Assembly: GCA_963837945.1 (NCBI GenBank)
Contig: CAWIQD010000003.1
Span: forward strand, 62,001-126,000
Source of the DNA: CAVUBL01 sp963837945
GTDB lineage: Bacteria; Acidobacteriota; Thermoanaerobaculia; Multivoradales; DATKCC01
Direction of reading: 5' to 3'
Length of the DNA: 64,000 bases
The notes under the pieces were generated by a model. The model saw nothing but the letters and a program-made list of their open reading frames with translations. It had not been told where the DNA came from and searched no databases. Below are positions 36,659-46,235 of this stretch, piece by piece. Each line of letters starts with the position of its first letter. Within the stretch, counting starts at the first letter, position 1. Position numbers and translations under genes: made by a program.

Positions 36659-38026
36659 TCAGTTGAGGTTCGGATCGGGGCCATGATGCCGGTCGAGGTT
36701 CTTGAAGGTGGTGGTCTCGCCGAGGAAGGCGAGCTCGATGGTGCCCGTCTCGCCGTTGCGGTGCTTGGAGATGATCACCTCCGCGAGGCCCTCGACCTCC
36801 GGGTCGTCCGGCTTGTAGACCTCTTCCCGGAAGATGAACGCGACCAGGTCGGCGTCCTGCTCGATCGAGCCGCTCTCGCGCAGGTCGGCGAGCTGGGGCC
36901 GCCGGTCCGAGCCGCGGCGCTCGGGGTTCCTGGAGAGCTGGGACAGAGCGATCACCGGCAGGTCGAGCTCCTTGGCGAGCTGCTTCATGGCCCGGCTGAT
37001 GGCGGCGATCTCGAGGTTCCGGTTCTCGTAGCGGCCGCCCGCCTGCATGAGCTGCAGGTAGTCGAGCACCAGCAGCTCCAGGCCCTTCTCGGCCTTCAGC
37101 CGCCGCGCCTTCGAGGCGACCTCGAGCAGCGACGGGTTGGGCGAGTCGTCGATGAACAGCGGCGCGTCGCCCACGTCCCGGGTGGTCTGGATGATCCGGC
37201 TCCACTGCTTCTGCGACAGGTGCCCGGAGCGCAGCCGGGAAAACGGCACGTTGGCCTCCGAGCAGAGCACCCGGAGGCCGAGCTCCTGGGAGCTCATCTC
37301 GAGCGAGAAGATCCCGACCGGCCGCGACTCGCGAAGCGCCACGTGCTGGCAGACGTTCAAGGCGAAGCTCGTCTTGCCCATCCCGGGCCGGCCGGCGATG
37401 ATGATCAGGTTGCCTCGGTTGAGCCCGTGGGTGATCCGGTCGAAGTCGATGAAGCCGGAGGGCACTCCGATGAGGGTCGAGCCGGGGCGCTCCTCGAGGT
37501 CCTCCAGGGTCTCGTGGAGCACCGAGGAGAGCTGGGTGAAGCCGCGGGTGACCGCCTCCTCGCCGAGGCCGAGAACCACCTGCTCCGCCCGCCCCAGAGC
37601 CTGCCCGGCCTCGAGGCCGCCGTCGAGACAGTTGCGGATGATCTCCTGCGAGGCCGAGATCAGGCGCCTCCGGACCGAGCGCTCCTTGATGATCTCGACG
37701 TAGGCGTCGACCCGCCCGAGGTCGGGCAGGTCGAGGTCGAGCCCGGCCAGGTAGGCCAGGCCGCCGACCGACTCGAGCTTTCCCTGCTGCTCGAGCCGGG
37801 CCTGGACGGTGCGCAGGTCGATCGCCGCGTTGTCGTGCTGGAGCGAGAGGACGACGCCGTAGAGCACCCGGTGCCGGTCGAGGTAGAAGTCGTCCTCCTT
37901 GAGGCGGGCGGCGACCGAGGGCAGGACCCCGGTATCGAGGAGGATCGCCGCGAGCACCGCGCGCTCGGACTCCTCGCTGTGCGGCAAGGCCTTCGGCTGT
38001 TCCAGGGTCTCGAGCATCGGGGCCAT
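36659..38026 (-). CDS. dnaB: Replicative DNA helicase
   Basis: 455 residues. N-terminal DnaB domain (SEESERAVLAAILLD), Walker A AGRPGMGKTSFALNV, Walker B LLVLDYLQLM, and the C-terminal SKHRNGETGTIELAF. It unwinds DNA ahead of the fork. ATG 38026 follows its own -10 candidate by about 20 nt; no good Shine-Dalgarno is visible. Confidence 0.96.
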   Translation of the reverse strand: MAPMLETLEQPKALPHSEESERAVLAAILLDTGVLPSVAARLKEDDFYLDRHRVLYGVVLSLQHDNAAIDLRTVQARLEQQGKLESVGGLAYLAGLDLDLPDLGRVDAYVEIIKERSVRRRLISASQEIIRNCLDGGLEAGQALGRAEQVVLGLGEEAVTRGFTQLSSVLHETLEDLEERPGSTLIGVPSGFIDFDRITHGLNRGNLIIIAGRPGMGKTSFALNVCQHVALRESRPVGIFSLEMSSQELGLRVLCSEANVPFSRLRSGHLSQKQWSRIIQTTRDVGDAPLFIDDSPNPSLLEVASKARRLKAEKGLELLVLDYLQLMQAGGRYENRNLEIAAISRAMKQLAKELDLPVIALSQLSRNPERRGSDRRPQLADLRESGSIEQDADLVAFIFREEVYKPDDPEVEGLAEVIISKHRNGETGTIELAFLGETTTFKNLDRHHGPDPNLN

Positions 38027-38045
38027 CGGAGAGGCGGGAAGGCCG

Positions 38046-39629
<1,584 letters not shown>

Positions 39630-39748
39630 CGCGTCTCCTGGCGGTGGTGGATCGGGGGTCGGGGCTCGGGCGCTCCGACCGGGACCGACAGGGTATCTCA
39701 ACTTGGGCGGCGCCCGAGTGCCGCCGCGCCCCCGCCCCGCCTTGTGAG

Positions 39749-39754
39749 TAAGAT
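39749..39754 (+). promoter_or_regulatory. Candidate -10 box of the PilZ gene
   Basis: TAAGAT about 55 nt before the ATG at 39810, within the 180-nt divergent gap with paaZ. It is the main AT-rich spot; no -35 match. Confidence 0.35.
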
Positions 39755-39809
39755 GGGGTCACCGGCTCGGGGGAGAGCCGGAGACCCGGCCCGGAGGGCC
39801 GCCGACAGG

Positions 39810-40511
39810 ATGAGCTCCGACACCACGAGCCATGAACGACGACAGCGCCGGCGCCACGACCTGGACGACGTGCGCGCGAGCGTGCTCTTCTCACACCAGT
39901 GCCGGGTCCTCAACCTGAGCTCGGACGGCATGGCGGTGCAGACCGCCGTGGCGCTCTCCCCGGGCCGTAGCTACACGGTGAAGATCGAGGCCGGGGCGCC
40001 GCAGCTCCGGCTCTCGGGAACCGTCGCCTGGTGCCGACTCCAGAGCACCAAGCGCAACGAGGAGGGGGAGAGCCAGCCGCAGTACGCCGCCGGGATCGAG
40101 CTCCAGCGGGGCCTCTCGGAGACCGCGCGCGAGCTCCTCCGGCTGCTCGAGGACAGAGGGACCATCCAGCTCGAGCGGAGCCTCGACGGGTACCTGGTGC
40201 CGCACGGCACCTCGCCGGAGGGCGGCAACGCCGCTTCCTTCACCGTGCGCGGCCTGCGCCGGACCGGAATGATGGTCCACGCCCCGCTGATCGCCCAGCG
40301 CGACGACCTTCTCGACCTGCACGTCGAGCTCGGAGACGAGCCCGTCGAGATGACGGTCCGGGTCACGAAGGTGCGCCCGATCGAGGAGCGCGAGGGCCGC
40401 CCCTTCGCCGAGCTCACCCTCGAGTACACCGAGATGGCCGACGAGGCTCGCCGGCGCCTTGAGATCCTGATCCGCGAGGAGCTCGGCCTGGGACCCGCCG
40501 AAGAGGAGTGA
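39810..40511 (+). CDS. PilZ-domain protein
   Basis: 233 residues. RRQRRRHDL supplies the RxxxR c-di-GMP clamp and NLSSDGMAV the DxSxxG-like motif (Asn for Asp). A second PilZ-like half follows (FTVRGLRRTGMMVHAPL, about 155-225), so it may be a tandem YcgR-like protein without an effector. ATG 39810 has only a weak CAGG upstream. Partner process unknown. Confidence 0.75.
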   Translation: MSSDTTSHERRQRRRHDLDDVRASVLFSHQCRVLNLSSDGMAVQTAVALSPGRSYTVKIEAGAPQLRLSGTVAWCRLQSTKRNEEGESQPQYAAGIELQRGLSETARELLRLLEDRGTIQLERSLDGYLVPHGTSPEGGNAASFTVRGLRRTGMMVHAPLIAQRDDLLDLHVELGDEPVEMTVRVTKVRPIEEREGRPFAELTLEYTEMADEARRRLEILIREELGLGPAEEE

Positions 40512-40544
40512 GCGGCGCGCTCCGCGCCGCGCCCCGCCGAAGCC

Positions 40545-40629
40545 TGGTGCCGGAGGCGGGGGTCGAACCCGCACGCCCGAAGGCGGGGGATTTTAAGTCC
40601 CCTGCGTCTACCGGTTCCGCCACTCCGGC
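40545..40629 (-). tRNA. tRNA-Leu (anticodon TAA)
   Basis: Minus strand: acceptor GCCGGAG/CTCCGGC, anticodon loop CTTAAAA (TAA), long variable arm (CGCCTTCGGGCG), T-arm GGTTCGA, CCA encoded. Same acceptor arm as the Leu(CAA) gene at 19104. Confidence 0.96.
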
Positions 40630-40644
40630 ATGGGGCTGGCGGCG

Positions 40645-40657
40645 AGAATCGATTCTA
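40645..40657 (-). promoter_or_regulatory. Palindrome and -10 box of tRNA-Leu(TAA)
   Basis: AGAATCGATTCT (40645-40656) is a perfect 12-bp palindrome; its left half on the minus strand with the next base reads TAGAAT (40657-40652), 22 nt before the tRNA 5' end. Confidence 0.45.
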
Positions 40658-40670
40658 GCCGCACGGAGGG

Positions 40671-41145
40671 CTACCCCGCTTCGAGCTCGTACTCGGTCGT
40701 GATCTCGATCGCCTTGTGGATCGACTGGTAGACCGGGCAGTGCACGGTATGCATGCGGTGGACCCGCTCGACCGTCTCGCGCGCCTCCTCCGGCGCCTCG
40801 AGCCGGTAGTGGACGTGGATGCGCTTGATCACCAGCACCCGGTCCACGACCTCGATCTCGCCCCGCACGTGGGCCACCAGCCGCCCGTCGCTCGCGTCGA
40901 CGTCGCGCGCCTCCAGCGCGCCCCCGAAGGTGCCGGTCAGTCAGCCGCCGGCGGCGGCCACCACGTAGTCGAGGGTGGTGGCGTGGGGCTCGAAGGCGTC
41001 CGCCGGAACGCCATAGTGCTCGGCGATGGCGCCGTGGACGCCGAAGACCACCGGGTCGGGCTCGGCCGGCAGGCGGGCATGGCGGACGGGGCCCTTGGTC
41101 CCGCTCGATCTCGACCTCGGAAACGTAGGCGACGTCGTGGCTCAT
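40671..41145 (-). CDS. OsmC-family peroxiredoxin-like selenoprotein (in-frame TGA = Sec; one apparent frameshift)
   Basis: 157 residues if read through. ATG 41145 gives MSHDVAYVSEVEIERDQG; removing one C from GGGCCCC at about 41091 continues PVRHARLPAEPDPVVFGVHG to LDYVVAAAGG, then TGA (40943-40941), then LTGTFGGALEARDVD and on to EYELEAG. OsmC/YhfA proteins have AAGGC at this very spot: the TGA replaces the peroxidatic cysteine. The second family cysteine is kept (HTVHCPVYQSIHKAIEI). A stable hairpin starts 20 nt after the TGA. OsmC proteins reduce organic hydroperoxides through these two residues. A plain nonsense mutation is the alternative but would need to hit the catalytic codon by chance. 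Confidence 0.82.
40905..40921 (-). promoter_or_regulatory. Putative bacterial SECIS hairpin
   Basis: On the minus strand GCGCGC-TGGAG-GCGCGC: six GC pairs with a five-base loop that contains a GG. The loop is 26-30 nt after the TGA, inside the 16-37 nt window known for SelB-dependent elements. It lies in coding sequence, as bacterial SECIS elements do. Confidence 0.65.
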
Positions 41146-41238
41146 CGGAATCCTCCCTGGCTCGGGGTTCGGGGTCGTCGGAGCCGACGCGGCCGGCTCG
41201 CCCACGGTCGAAGCAAGACCCGGGCCGGGCGACCGGCC

Positions 41239-42642
41239 TCAGGGGCGCACGAACTCGAGCCGCAGGTCGCTCCAGCTCCAGCCGTAGCTCGGGCGCTCCG
41301 GACCGCACATGCAGCCGCCGACGCCCAGATCCTCGTGGCCGAAGTAGATGAAAAAGGAGCCGCTCGCGTCGGTCGTCAGAGGCTTGCCCAGGGTCGAGCC
41401 TTCGACCTCGAACACCGGCTCGCCGCTCGCCTTGTCGGTGATGGTCAGGCGCAGGAAGCCTCCCTGGCCGTCCCAGACGTAGGCGACGTGGTAGGTCTTG
41501 CCCTGCTCCAGCACGACGTTGTCGGACCAGACGTCGCGGGTGCCCTTCGGCGCGTCGACGTTGGTCAGCACCTTGACCTCGTCCTTGCCGGGACCGAAGG
41601 CGTTGACGAAGCCGAAGATGTTGCCGTTCCAGGGCGAGGTGAGCCAGACGCCGCGGTGGAGCCAGAACAGGCTGTGGGTCTTGGTCGGATCGTAGGACCA
41701 TGGCCCGGGGGTGACGTCGAAGTCGACGGTCACCCGATCGAACCGGGTGTCGGCGGGAAGTGCGACGTTTCGGACCCAGGTCTCGTCCCCTGGAGTCGCG
41801 GTGTGGAACGTGCCCCGCTGGACGAAGAGCACCGAGTGCGGGGTGGTCGGCGGATCCCCGACCGCGCTGCCGTCGTCACCCGGGAGGCGGAGGGTCGACT
41901 TGCCGTTCGCCGCCGGCAGGAGGGTCCGGAACGAGCCCGCGGAGCCGTCGAAGACGTCGAGCCAGGCGAAGCTCGGCTGGTCGCACGTGATCCGGGAGTG
42001 GGCGTCGCGAATCGAGCTGACGCCGAGCAGCCGTAGGCCGTCGCGGAAGTAGGACAACGAGAGCGGCGCCAGCCGGAGCTCGGCCGAGCCGCGGCTCTCG
42101 CCGCCGGCGCCGAAAAGGTCGAACTGGCAGACCGCCGGGCCCTGCCCGAGGTTGAGGAGACCGAGATTGGTCCTGGCGCCGTCGGCGGCGCGCTGCCAGC
42201 CCTGGAGGTCGATCGCCTCTCCGGCCGCCACGAGGTTCGCCGAGGAGACGACCGGAAGCGGCACAGAGAGCGCCTCGCCACCCGTCCCGGCCAGGTTCTC
42301 GAGCCGCGCGCCGACCGAGAGCTGCGGTGCCGCGTTGATCTCGAGGAGAGCCGAGGTCTGGTGGGAGTCGAGCTCGACGAGCACCGTCTGGCCGGGCTCG
42401 ATCGTCCGGGAGAGGGCCGGCGTCCGGGTCGCCGCGACGCCGTCGGAGCCCAGAGGCAGGAGGAAGCCCGTGAAGCGGCGCGGGGTCGCCGGATCGTCGT
42501 TGGTCACCGTGACGACGGTCTTCTGGCCGCCGTCGCCGTCCGGTGCGACGACGGGGAGGTAGACGGTGCCGGCGAAGGCCGGGGCGGCGGCGAGGGCGAG
42601 GACAAGGGCGAGAGCCGGGGTGGCTACCAAGGGCGTGCGCAT
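41239..42642 (-). CDS. Secreted protein of unknown function
   Basis: 467 residues. A clear signal peptide (TPLVATPALALVLALAAAPAFA) precedes a beta-rich region (TVTNDDPATPRRFTGFLLPLGS, about 45-245) of a type common in cell-surface Ig-like proteins, and a C-terminal jelly-roll-like half (FFIYFGHEDLGVGG). Two close cysteines occur in GGCMCGPE near the end. No family recognised. ATG 42642 has GGAGA 4 nt upstream. A TATAAC -10 candidate lies on the minus strand at about 42713-42718. Confidence 0.65.
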   Translation of the reverse strand: MRTPLVATPALALVLALAAAPAFAGTVYLPVVAPDGDGGQKTVVTVTNDDPATPRRFTGFLLPLGSDGVAATRTPALSRTIEPGQTVLVELDSHQTSALLEINAAPQLSVGARLENLAGTGGEALSVPLPVVSSANLVAAGEAIDLQGWQRAADGARTNLGLLNLGQGPAVCQFDLFGAGGESRGSAELRLAPLSLSYFRDGLRLLGVSSIRDAHSRITCDQPSFAWLDVFDGSAGSFRTLLPAANGKSTLRLPGDDGSAVGDPPTTPHSVLFVQRGTFHTATPGDETWVRNVALPADTRFDRVTVDFDVTPGPWSYDPTKTHSLFWLHRGVWLTSPWNGNIFGFVNAFGPGKDEVKVLTNVDAPKGTRDVWSDNVVLEQGKTYHVAYVWDGQGGFLRLTITDKASGEPVFEVEGSTLGKPLTTDASGSFFIYFGHEDLGVGGCMCGPERPSYGWSWSDLRLEFVRP

Positions 42643-42823
42643 GGTTCTCCGTACGGCGGCAAGGAGTTCGTCGGGCGAGGGTGGTCGGGTCGGCTCGGGA
42701 CGACCGCAGTTATACCCCATCTCGCCTCCGGGACGCAAAGGCTCCATGCCGGGTCGCCGGGTTCGATGGACGAGGTGGCGCGTGAGGGCGTGTCCCGTCT
42801 CGGGTTGGTCAGAGCACAAGTAA

Positions 42824-42831
42824 TTACGTAA
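42824..42831. promoter_or_regulatory. AT-rich palindrome in a 329-nt divergent gap
   Basis: TTACGTAA within AAGTAATTACGTAAACAT, the most AT-rich spot between the two secreted-protein genes (42643-42971). Likely promoter or operator sequence for the plus-strand gene; no other gene is seen in the gap. Confidence 0.4.
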
Positions 42832-42971
42832 ACATCGTGCGGCGGTTCCCTGGCGCACCCCCGCGCGGACCCCGGTCGACCCCGAGGGTCTCCTCGCGCC
42901 TGCGAGCCCTTCGTTCCCGTCGCAATGCGCCGTGGCGATCCACCGCCAAGTGCCGAAAGGAGGAAGCGAAC

Positions 42972-44003
42972 ATGCTCGAAAACCGACCTCGGCCCTTCAG
43001 GAACCGCGCGGCCAGCGCCCTCTCCCTGGCCGCCCTGTCGGTACTGCTCATGGGCGCCAAGGACTGTTGCTGCAGTGACATCCTCGAAGACCTCACCGAG
43101 AAGTACGACTACATCAAGGGGTGGGAGTGCGAATCGACGAGCGGCGGCTCGGGTTGCATCACCCTCCAGAGCACGGGAGCCCACGTCGAGATCAGCTCCG
43201 GTCACAAGGCGAGCTTCAAGGAGGCCTGCAAGTACCAGGGTACCGTCAACACCGTCGCCCTGCAGGTAGGTTTCCAGGTGCCCCAGGGGATGCAGCTGTT
43301 CTCGGACAGTCTGTACTTCAACTTCAACGGCGAGGCGATCCGCTTCGCTGCGGATCCGGCCGCCGAGCTCGAGCTCGAGTCCCGGTTCGGCGGCGACTGG
43401 GTGGCCTACTACCAGGTCGACCCGGTCACTCCCTCGCGGGTCGAAGACGCGATGGACCAGGGTGACTTCGGGTATCGCCTCGTCCACACGGAGCCGCTGC
43501 CCGCGGACGGCAAGGCGCTCCCCGCTACGCTCACCTACGCGAAGGCGATCAAGGAGCCGGACACGGATCAGTGGATCTATTCGGAAACGACCAATCCGAT
43601 CACCTGGCCCGACGTGGTCGTGAGCATCGCCGACGAGGAGTTCACCCAGCATCCGTACAAGCGGGCGGCAGGCGATTCTCTGGTCCTCGACGAGATCTGG
43701 ATCAAGAACACGGGCGCCACCTTGGCGGCCGGCAGCCAGGTCGAGGCGGTGATCGTTCAGGACGGAGTCGAGATCGACCGCCAGCTCCTCGGGACGCTCG
43801 CCAAGCTCGCGCCATGGGCGGCGGTGCCGCTCCGGAACGAACCGGTATCCCTCGCCGGGCGCGCCGTCGGCCACTACGCCGCGACGATCGCCGTGGTCCG
43901 GCCCGACGGCAGTCGCCTGGGGGCCAAGAGCTTCGCCGTGGAGGTCACGAGCGGCGTGGTTCCGATCGGTGGCAGGGGGCGGAGCGATCACCCGAGGCAG
44001 TAG
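42972..44003 (+). CDS. Secreted protein of unknown function with Cys cluster
   Basis: 343 residues. A hydrophobic leader (SALSLAALSVLLMGA) is followed at once by KDCCCSD; the spacing does not fit a normal lipobox. Two further cysteine pairs (WECES..GCI, EACKY) and a predicted beta-rich C-terminal domain (about 235-330, LDEIWIKNTGATLAAGSQVEAVIV) resemble CARDB/Ig-like modules. The AAAGGAGG Shine-Dalgarno 9 nt before the ATG is very strong, so the start is certain. Confidence 0.65.
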   Translation: MLENRPRPFRNRAASALSLAALSVLLMGAKDCCCSDILEDLTEKYDYIKGWECESTSGGSGCITLQSTGAHVEISSGHKASFKEACKYQGTVNTVALQVGFQVPQGMQLFSDSLYFNFNGEAIRFAADPAAELELESRFGGDWVAYYQVDPVTPSRVEDAMDQGDFGYRLVHTEPLPADGKALPATLTYAKAIKEPDTDQWIYSETTNPITWPDVVVSIADEEFTQHPYKRAAGDSLVLDEIWIKNTGATLAAGSQVEAVIVQDGVEIDRQLLGTLAKLAPWAAVPLRNEPVSLAGRAVGHYAATIAVVRPDGSRLGAKSFAVEVTSGVVPIGGRGRSDHPRQ

Positions 44004-44107
44004 GCGGGGCTCTCCCGTCGGGGCTCTCAGCTGCCGGACGACGAGCGCCCGGCGCGCGGGGCACCGGGCGGATCGTCACGCAGCCGCTTCGGATGTTCGG
44101 TGAGGAA

Positions 44108-44182
44108 TGGAGCGGGAAACGGGATTCGAACCCGCGACCCCAACCTTGGCAAGGTTGTGCTCTACCACTGAGCTATTCCCGC
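44108..44182 (-). tRNA. tRNA-Gly (anticodon GCC)
   Basis: Minus strand: acceptor GCGGGAA/TTCCCGC, D-arm AGCTCAGTGGTAGAGC, anticodon loop TTGCCAA, T-arm GGTTCGAATCC, encoded CCA. Confidence 0.97.
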
Positions 44183-44194
44183 TCAGGGCTGCCA

Positions 44195-44223
44195 AGGATA
44201 GACGGCGGGCCGGGCACTGTCAA
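44195..44223 (-). promoter_or_regulatory. Sigma-70 promoter of tRNA-Gly(GCC)
   Basis: Minus strand TTGACA (44223-44218), 17 nt, TATCCT (44200-44195), 12 nt before the tRNA 5' end. Confidence 0.75.
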
Positions 44224-44262
44224 GCGGGTCGCGGAGCCGGATCGGCGCCGATTTCGGGCCGG

Positions 44263-44291
44263 TTGTGGGCCCCCGGAACGGATGGTAGACT
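44263..44291 (+). promoter_or_regulatory. Candidate promoter of tRNA-Cys
   Basis: TTGTGG (44263-44268), 17 nt, TAGACT (44286-44291), about 44 nt before the tRNA. Confidence 0.5.
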
Positions 44292-44334
44292 CCTCCACCG
44301 ATCGGGTCGCTCACCACGGTCCGAGCCCGCCTTG

Positions 44335-44409
44335 GGCGACGTAGCCAAGTGGTAAGGCAAGGGTCTGCAAAACCCTCATTCGGCGGTTCGAATCCGCCCG
44401 TCGCCTCCA
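44335..44409 (+). tRNA. tRNA-Cys (anticodon GCA)
   Basis: Acceptor GGCGACG/CGTCGCC, D-arm with AGTGGTAAGGC, anticodon loop CTGCAAA in stem AGGGT/ACCCT, T-arm GGTTCGAATCC, encoded CCA. It ends 8 nt before the convergent yraN stop; cysS, which charges it, lies just beyond. Confidence 0.97.
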
Positions 44410-44417
44410 TTCTCCGC

Positions 44418-44810
44418 TCACCACTCCTCCTCCACCTGGAAGGCGTCCCGGAGCAGCGTGTACTCGACCCGGTCTTCGATCCGGTCGAGGCCGAGGACGT
44501 CGAAGCGCACGGGGCCGTCCCAGGGGTACCGGGCCAGGTAGGCGCTGGCGGCGCGGGCGAGCTTCCGGCGCTTGGTGGCGTCGACGGCGAGCACCGCGGG
44601 GCCGAAGCGGCCGCTCGCCCGGGCCTTGACCTCGATGAAGCAGAGGGTGTCGCCGTCGCTCGCCACCAGGTCGAGCTCGCCGCCGGCGTTGCGGACGTTC
44701 CTCGCCAGCACCCGGTAGCCCTGGCGGCGGAGCCAGGCGGCGGCCCGCTTCTCGGCCCCGGCCCCCTTGGCGCGGTTGTGGGGGCCGGAAAGGAAGCCCC
44801 GCAGGCTCAC
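44418..44810 (-). CDS. yraN: YraN-family (UPF0102) endonuclease-like protein
   Basis: 130 residues. GAEKRAAAWLRRQGYRVLARNVRNAGGELDLVASDGDTLCFIEVKAR carries the restriction-endonuclease-fold residues E..D..ExK of UPF0102. It is often associated with DNA repair or uptake, but the exact role is unknown. GTG 44810 overlaps the cysS stop. Confidence 0.9.
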   Translation of the reverse strand: MSLRGFLSGPHNRAKGAGAEKRAAAWLRRQGYRVLARNVRNAGGELDLVASDGDTLCFIEVKARASGRFGPAVLAVDATKRRKLARAASAYLARYPWDGPVRFDVLGLDRIEDRVEYTLLRDAFQVEEEW

Positions 44811-46219
44811 CGGCGCTTCCAGCGGGTGCCGCTCGGCGTGTCCTCGAGGACGACGCCGCGCTCCGCGAGCTCGGCGCGCAGCCGGTCGGCCTCGGCCCAG
44901 CTCCGGGCCGTCCGCGCCTCCTCCCGGCGCCGGACGAGGTCCTCGATCTCGGCGTCGTCGTCCGCGCCGGCCGCGACCTCCTGCCAGGCCGCCGGATCGA
45001 GCACTCCGAACACCCGGTCGGCGTCCGCGAGGGCGGCGGCGACACGCTCCCGGTCCCCCTCGGCGAGCCCCTCCTCCACCGCCACGTTGACCTCCTTGAC
45101 GAAGCCGAAGAGGGCCGCCAGGGCCTTCGAGACGTTCAAGTCGTCGGAGAGGGCCCCGGCGAGCTCGGCGGCGAGCCGCGTGGCGGGCGAGAGGATCTTC
45201 GACTCGCCGTCGTCGGCCTCGGAGGCGTGCTCGACCCGGAAGCGCATCTCGTCGATCCGCGCCAGGGCCTTGCCGGCTGCATCCAGGGACTCGAAGGTGA
45301 AGTTGAGCTTCTGCCGGTAGTGGACCGACAGGAAGAGGTAGCGCAGGGCCCGCGGGGAGACGCCTCGCTCCAGCAGGTCCGAGAGAGTGAACTGGTTGCC
45401 CAGGCTCTTCGCCATCTTCTCGCCATCGACCAGCAGGTGCTCGGCGTGGAGCCAGAGATGGACGAAGGGCTCGCCGGTGGCGGACTCGCTCTGGGCGATC
45501 TCGTTCTCGTGGTGGGGAAAGACGTTGTCGACGCCGCCGGTGTGGATGTCGAAGGTCTCGCCCAGGTAGGTCATGCTCATCGCCGAGCACTCGACGTGCC
45601 AGCCGGGGCGGCCCGGCCCCCAGGGGCTGTCCCACGACGGCTCGCCCGGCTTGGCGGCCTTCCAGAGGACGAAGTCCCGGGCGTTTTCCTTCTCGTACTC
45701 GTCGCTCGCCACCCGCTCGCCGCGGCGCACCTGCGAGGGGTCGATGCGGGAGAGGCGGCCGTAGTCCGGGTCGCTCGCGATGCGGAAGAAGACCGATCCG
45801 TCGCTCTCATAGGCATGGCGCCGCGCGAGCAGGCGCTCGACCAGGTCGATCATCTCCGGGACGTGCTCGGTCGCCTTCGGGTAGTGCTCCGCGCGCTCGA
45901 CGTGGAGCGTGTCGAGGTCGGAAAAGAACGCCTCGACGTAGGGCTCGGTGTACTCCTCGATCCCCACCGCCGCCTCGTGCGCCGCGGCGATGATCTTGTC
46001 GTCGACGTCGGTCAGGTTCATCACCTGGGTCACCCGGAGGCCCAGGTAACGCAGCGTCCGGCGCAGCAGGTCCTCGAACAGGAAGGTCCGGAGGTTGCCG
46101 ATGTGGACGTAGTTGTAGACCGTCGGCCCGCAGGTGTAGACCCGGGCCTCGCCCTCGCGGATCGGCCGGAAGGGCACCAGCCGGCGCTCGAGCGTGTCGT
46201 AGAAGTGGGGATGGGCCAT
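44807..46219 (-). CDS. cysS: Cysteinyl-tRNA synthetase
   Basis: 470 residues. CGPTVYNYVHIGNLRTF (zinc ligand and HIGH), VMNLTDVDDKI, WHVECSAMSMTYLG, HHENEIAQSE and KMAKSLGNQFTLSD (KMSKS) match class I CysRS. Adjacent tRNA-Cys(GCA) is its substrate. Confidence 0.97.
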   Translation of the reverse strand: MAHPHFYDTLERRLVPFRPIREGEARVYTCGPTVYNYVHIGNLRTFLFEDLLRRTLRYLGLRVTQVMNLTDVDDKIIAAAHEAAVGIEEYTEPYVEAFFSDLDTLHVERAEHYPKATEHVPEMIDLVERLLARRHAYESDGSVFFRIASDPDYGRLSRIDPSQVRRGERVASDEYEKENARDFVLWKAAKPGEPSWDSPWGPGRPGWHVECSAMSMTYLGETFDIHTGGVDNVFPHHENEIAQSESATGEPFVHLWLHAEHLLVDGEKMAKSLGNQFTLSDLLERGVSPRALRYLFLSVHYRQKLNFTFESLDAAGKALARIDEMRFRVEHASEADDGESKILSPATRLAAELAGALSDDLNVSKALAALFGFVKEVNVAVEEGLAEGDRERVAAALADADRVFGVLDPAAWQEVAAGADDDAEIEDLVRRREEARTARSWAEADRLRAELAERGVVLEDTPSGTRWKRR

Positions 46220-46235
46220 CAGCGGGCGAGGGCTG

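Noticed and set aside
40937..40943. Reading the osmC TGA as an ordinary nonsense mutation
   Set aside because: It falls on the catalytic codon, sequence after it stays conserved to the end, and a SECIS-like hairpin follows; recoding explains more.
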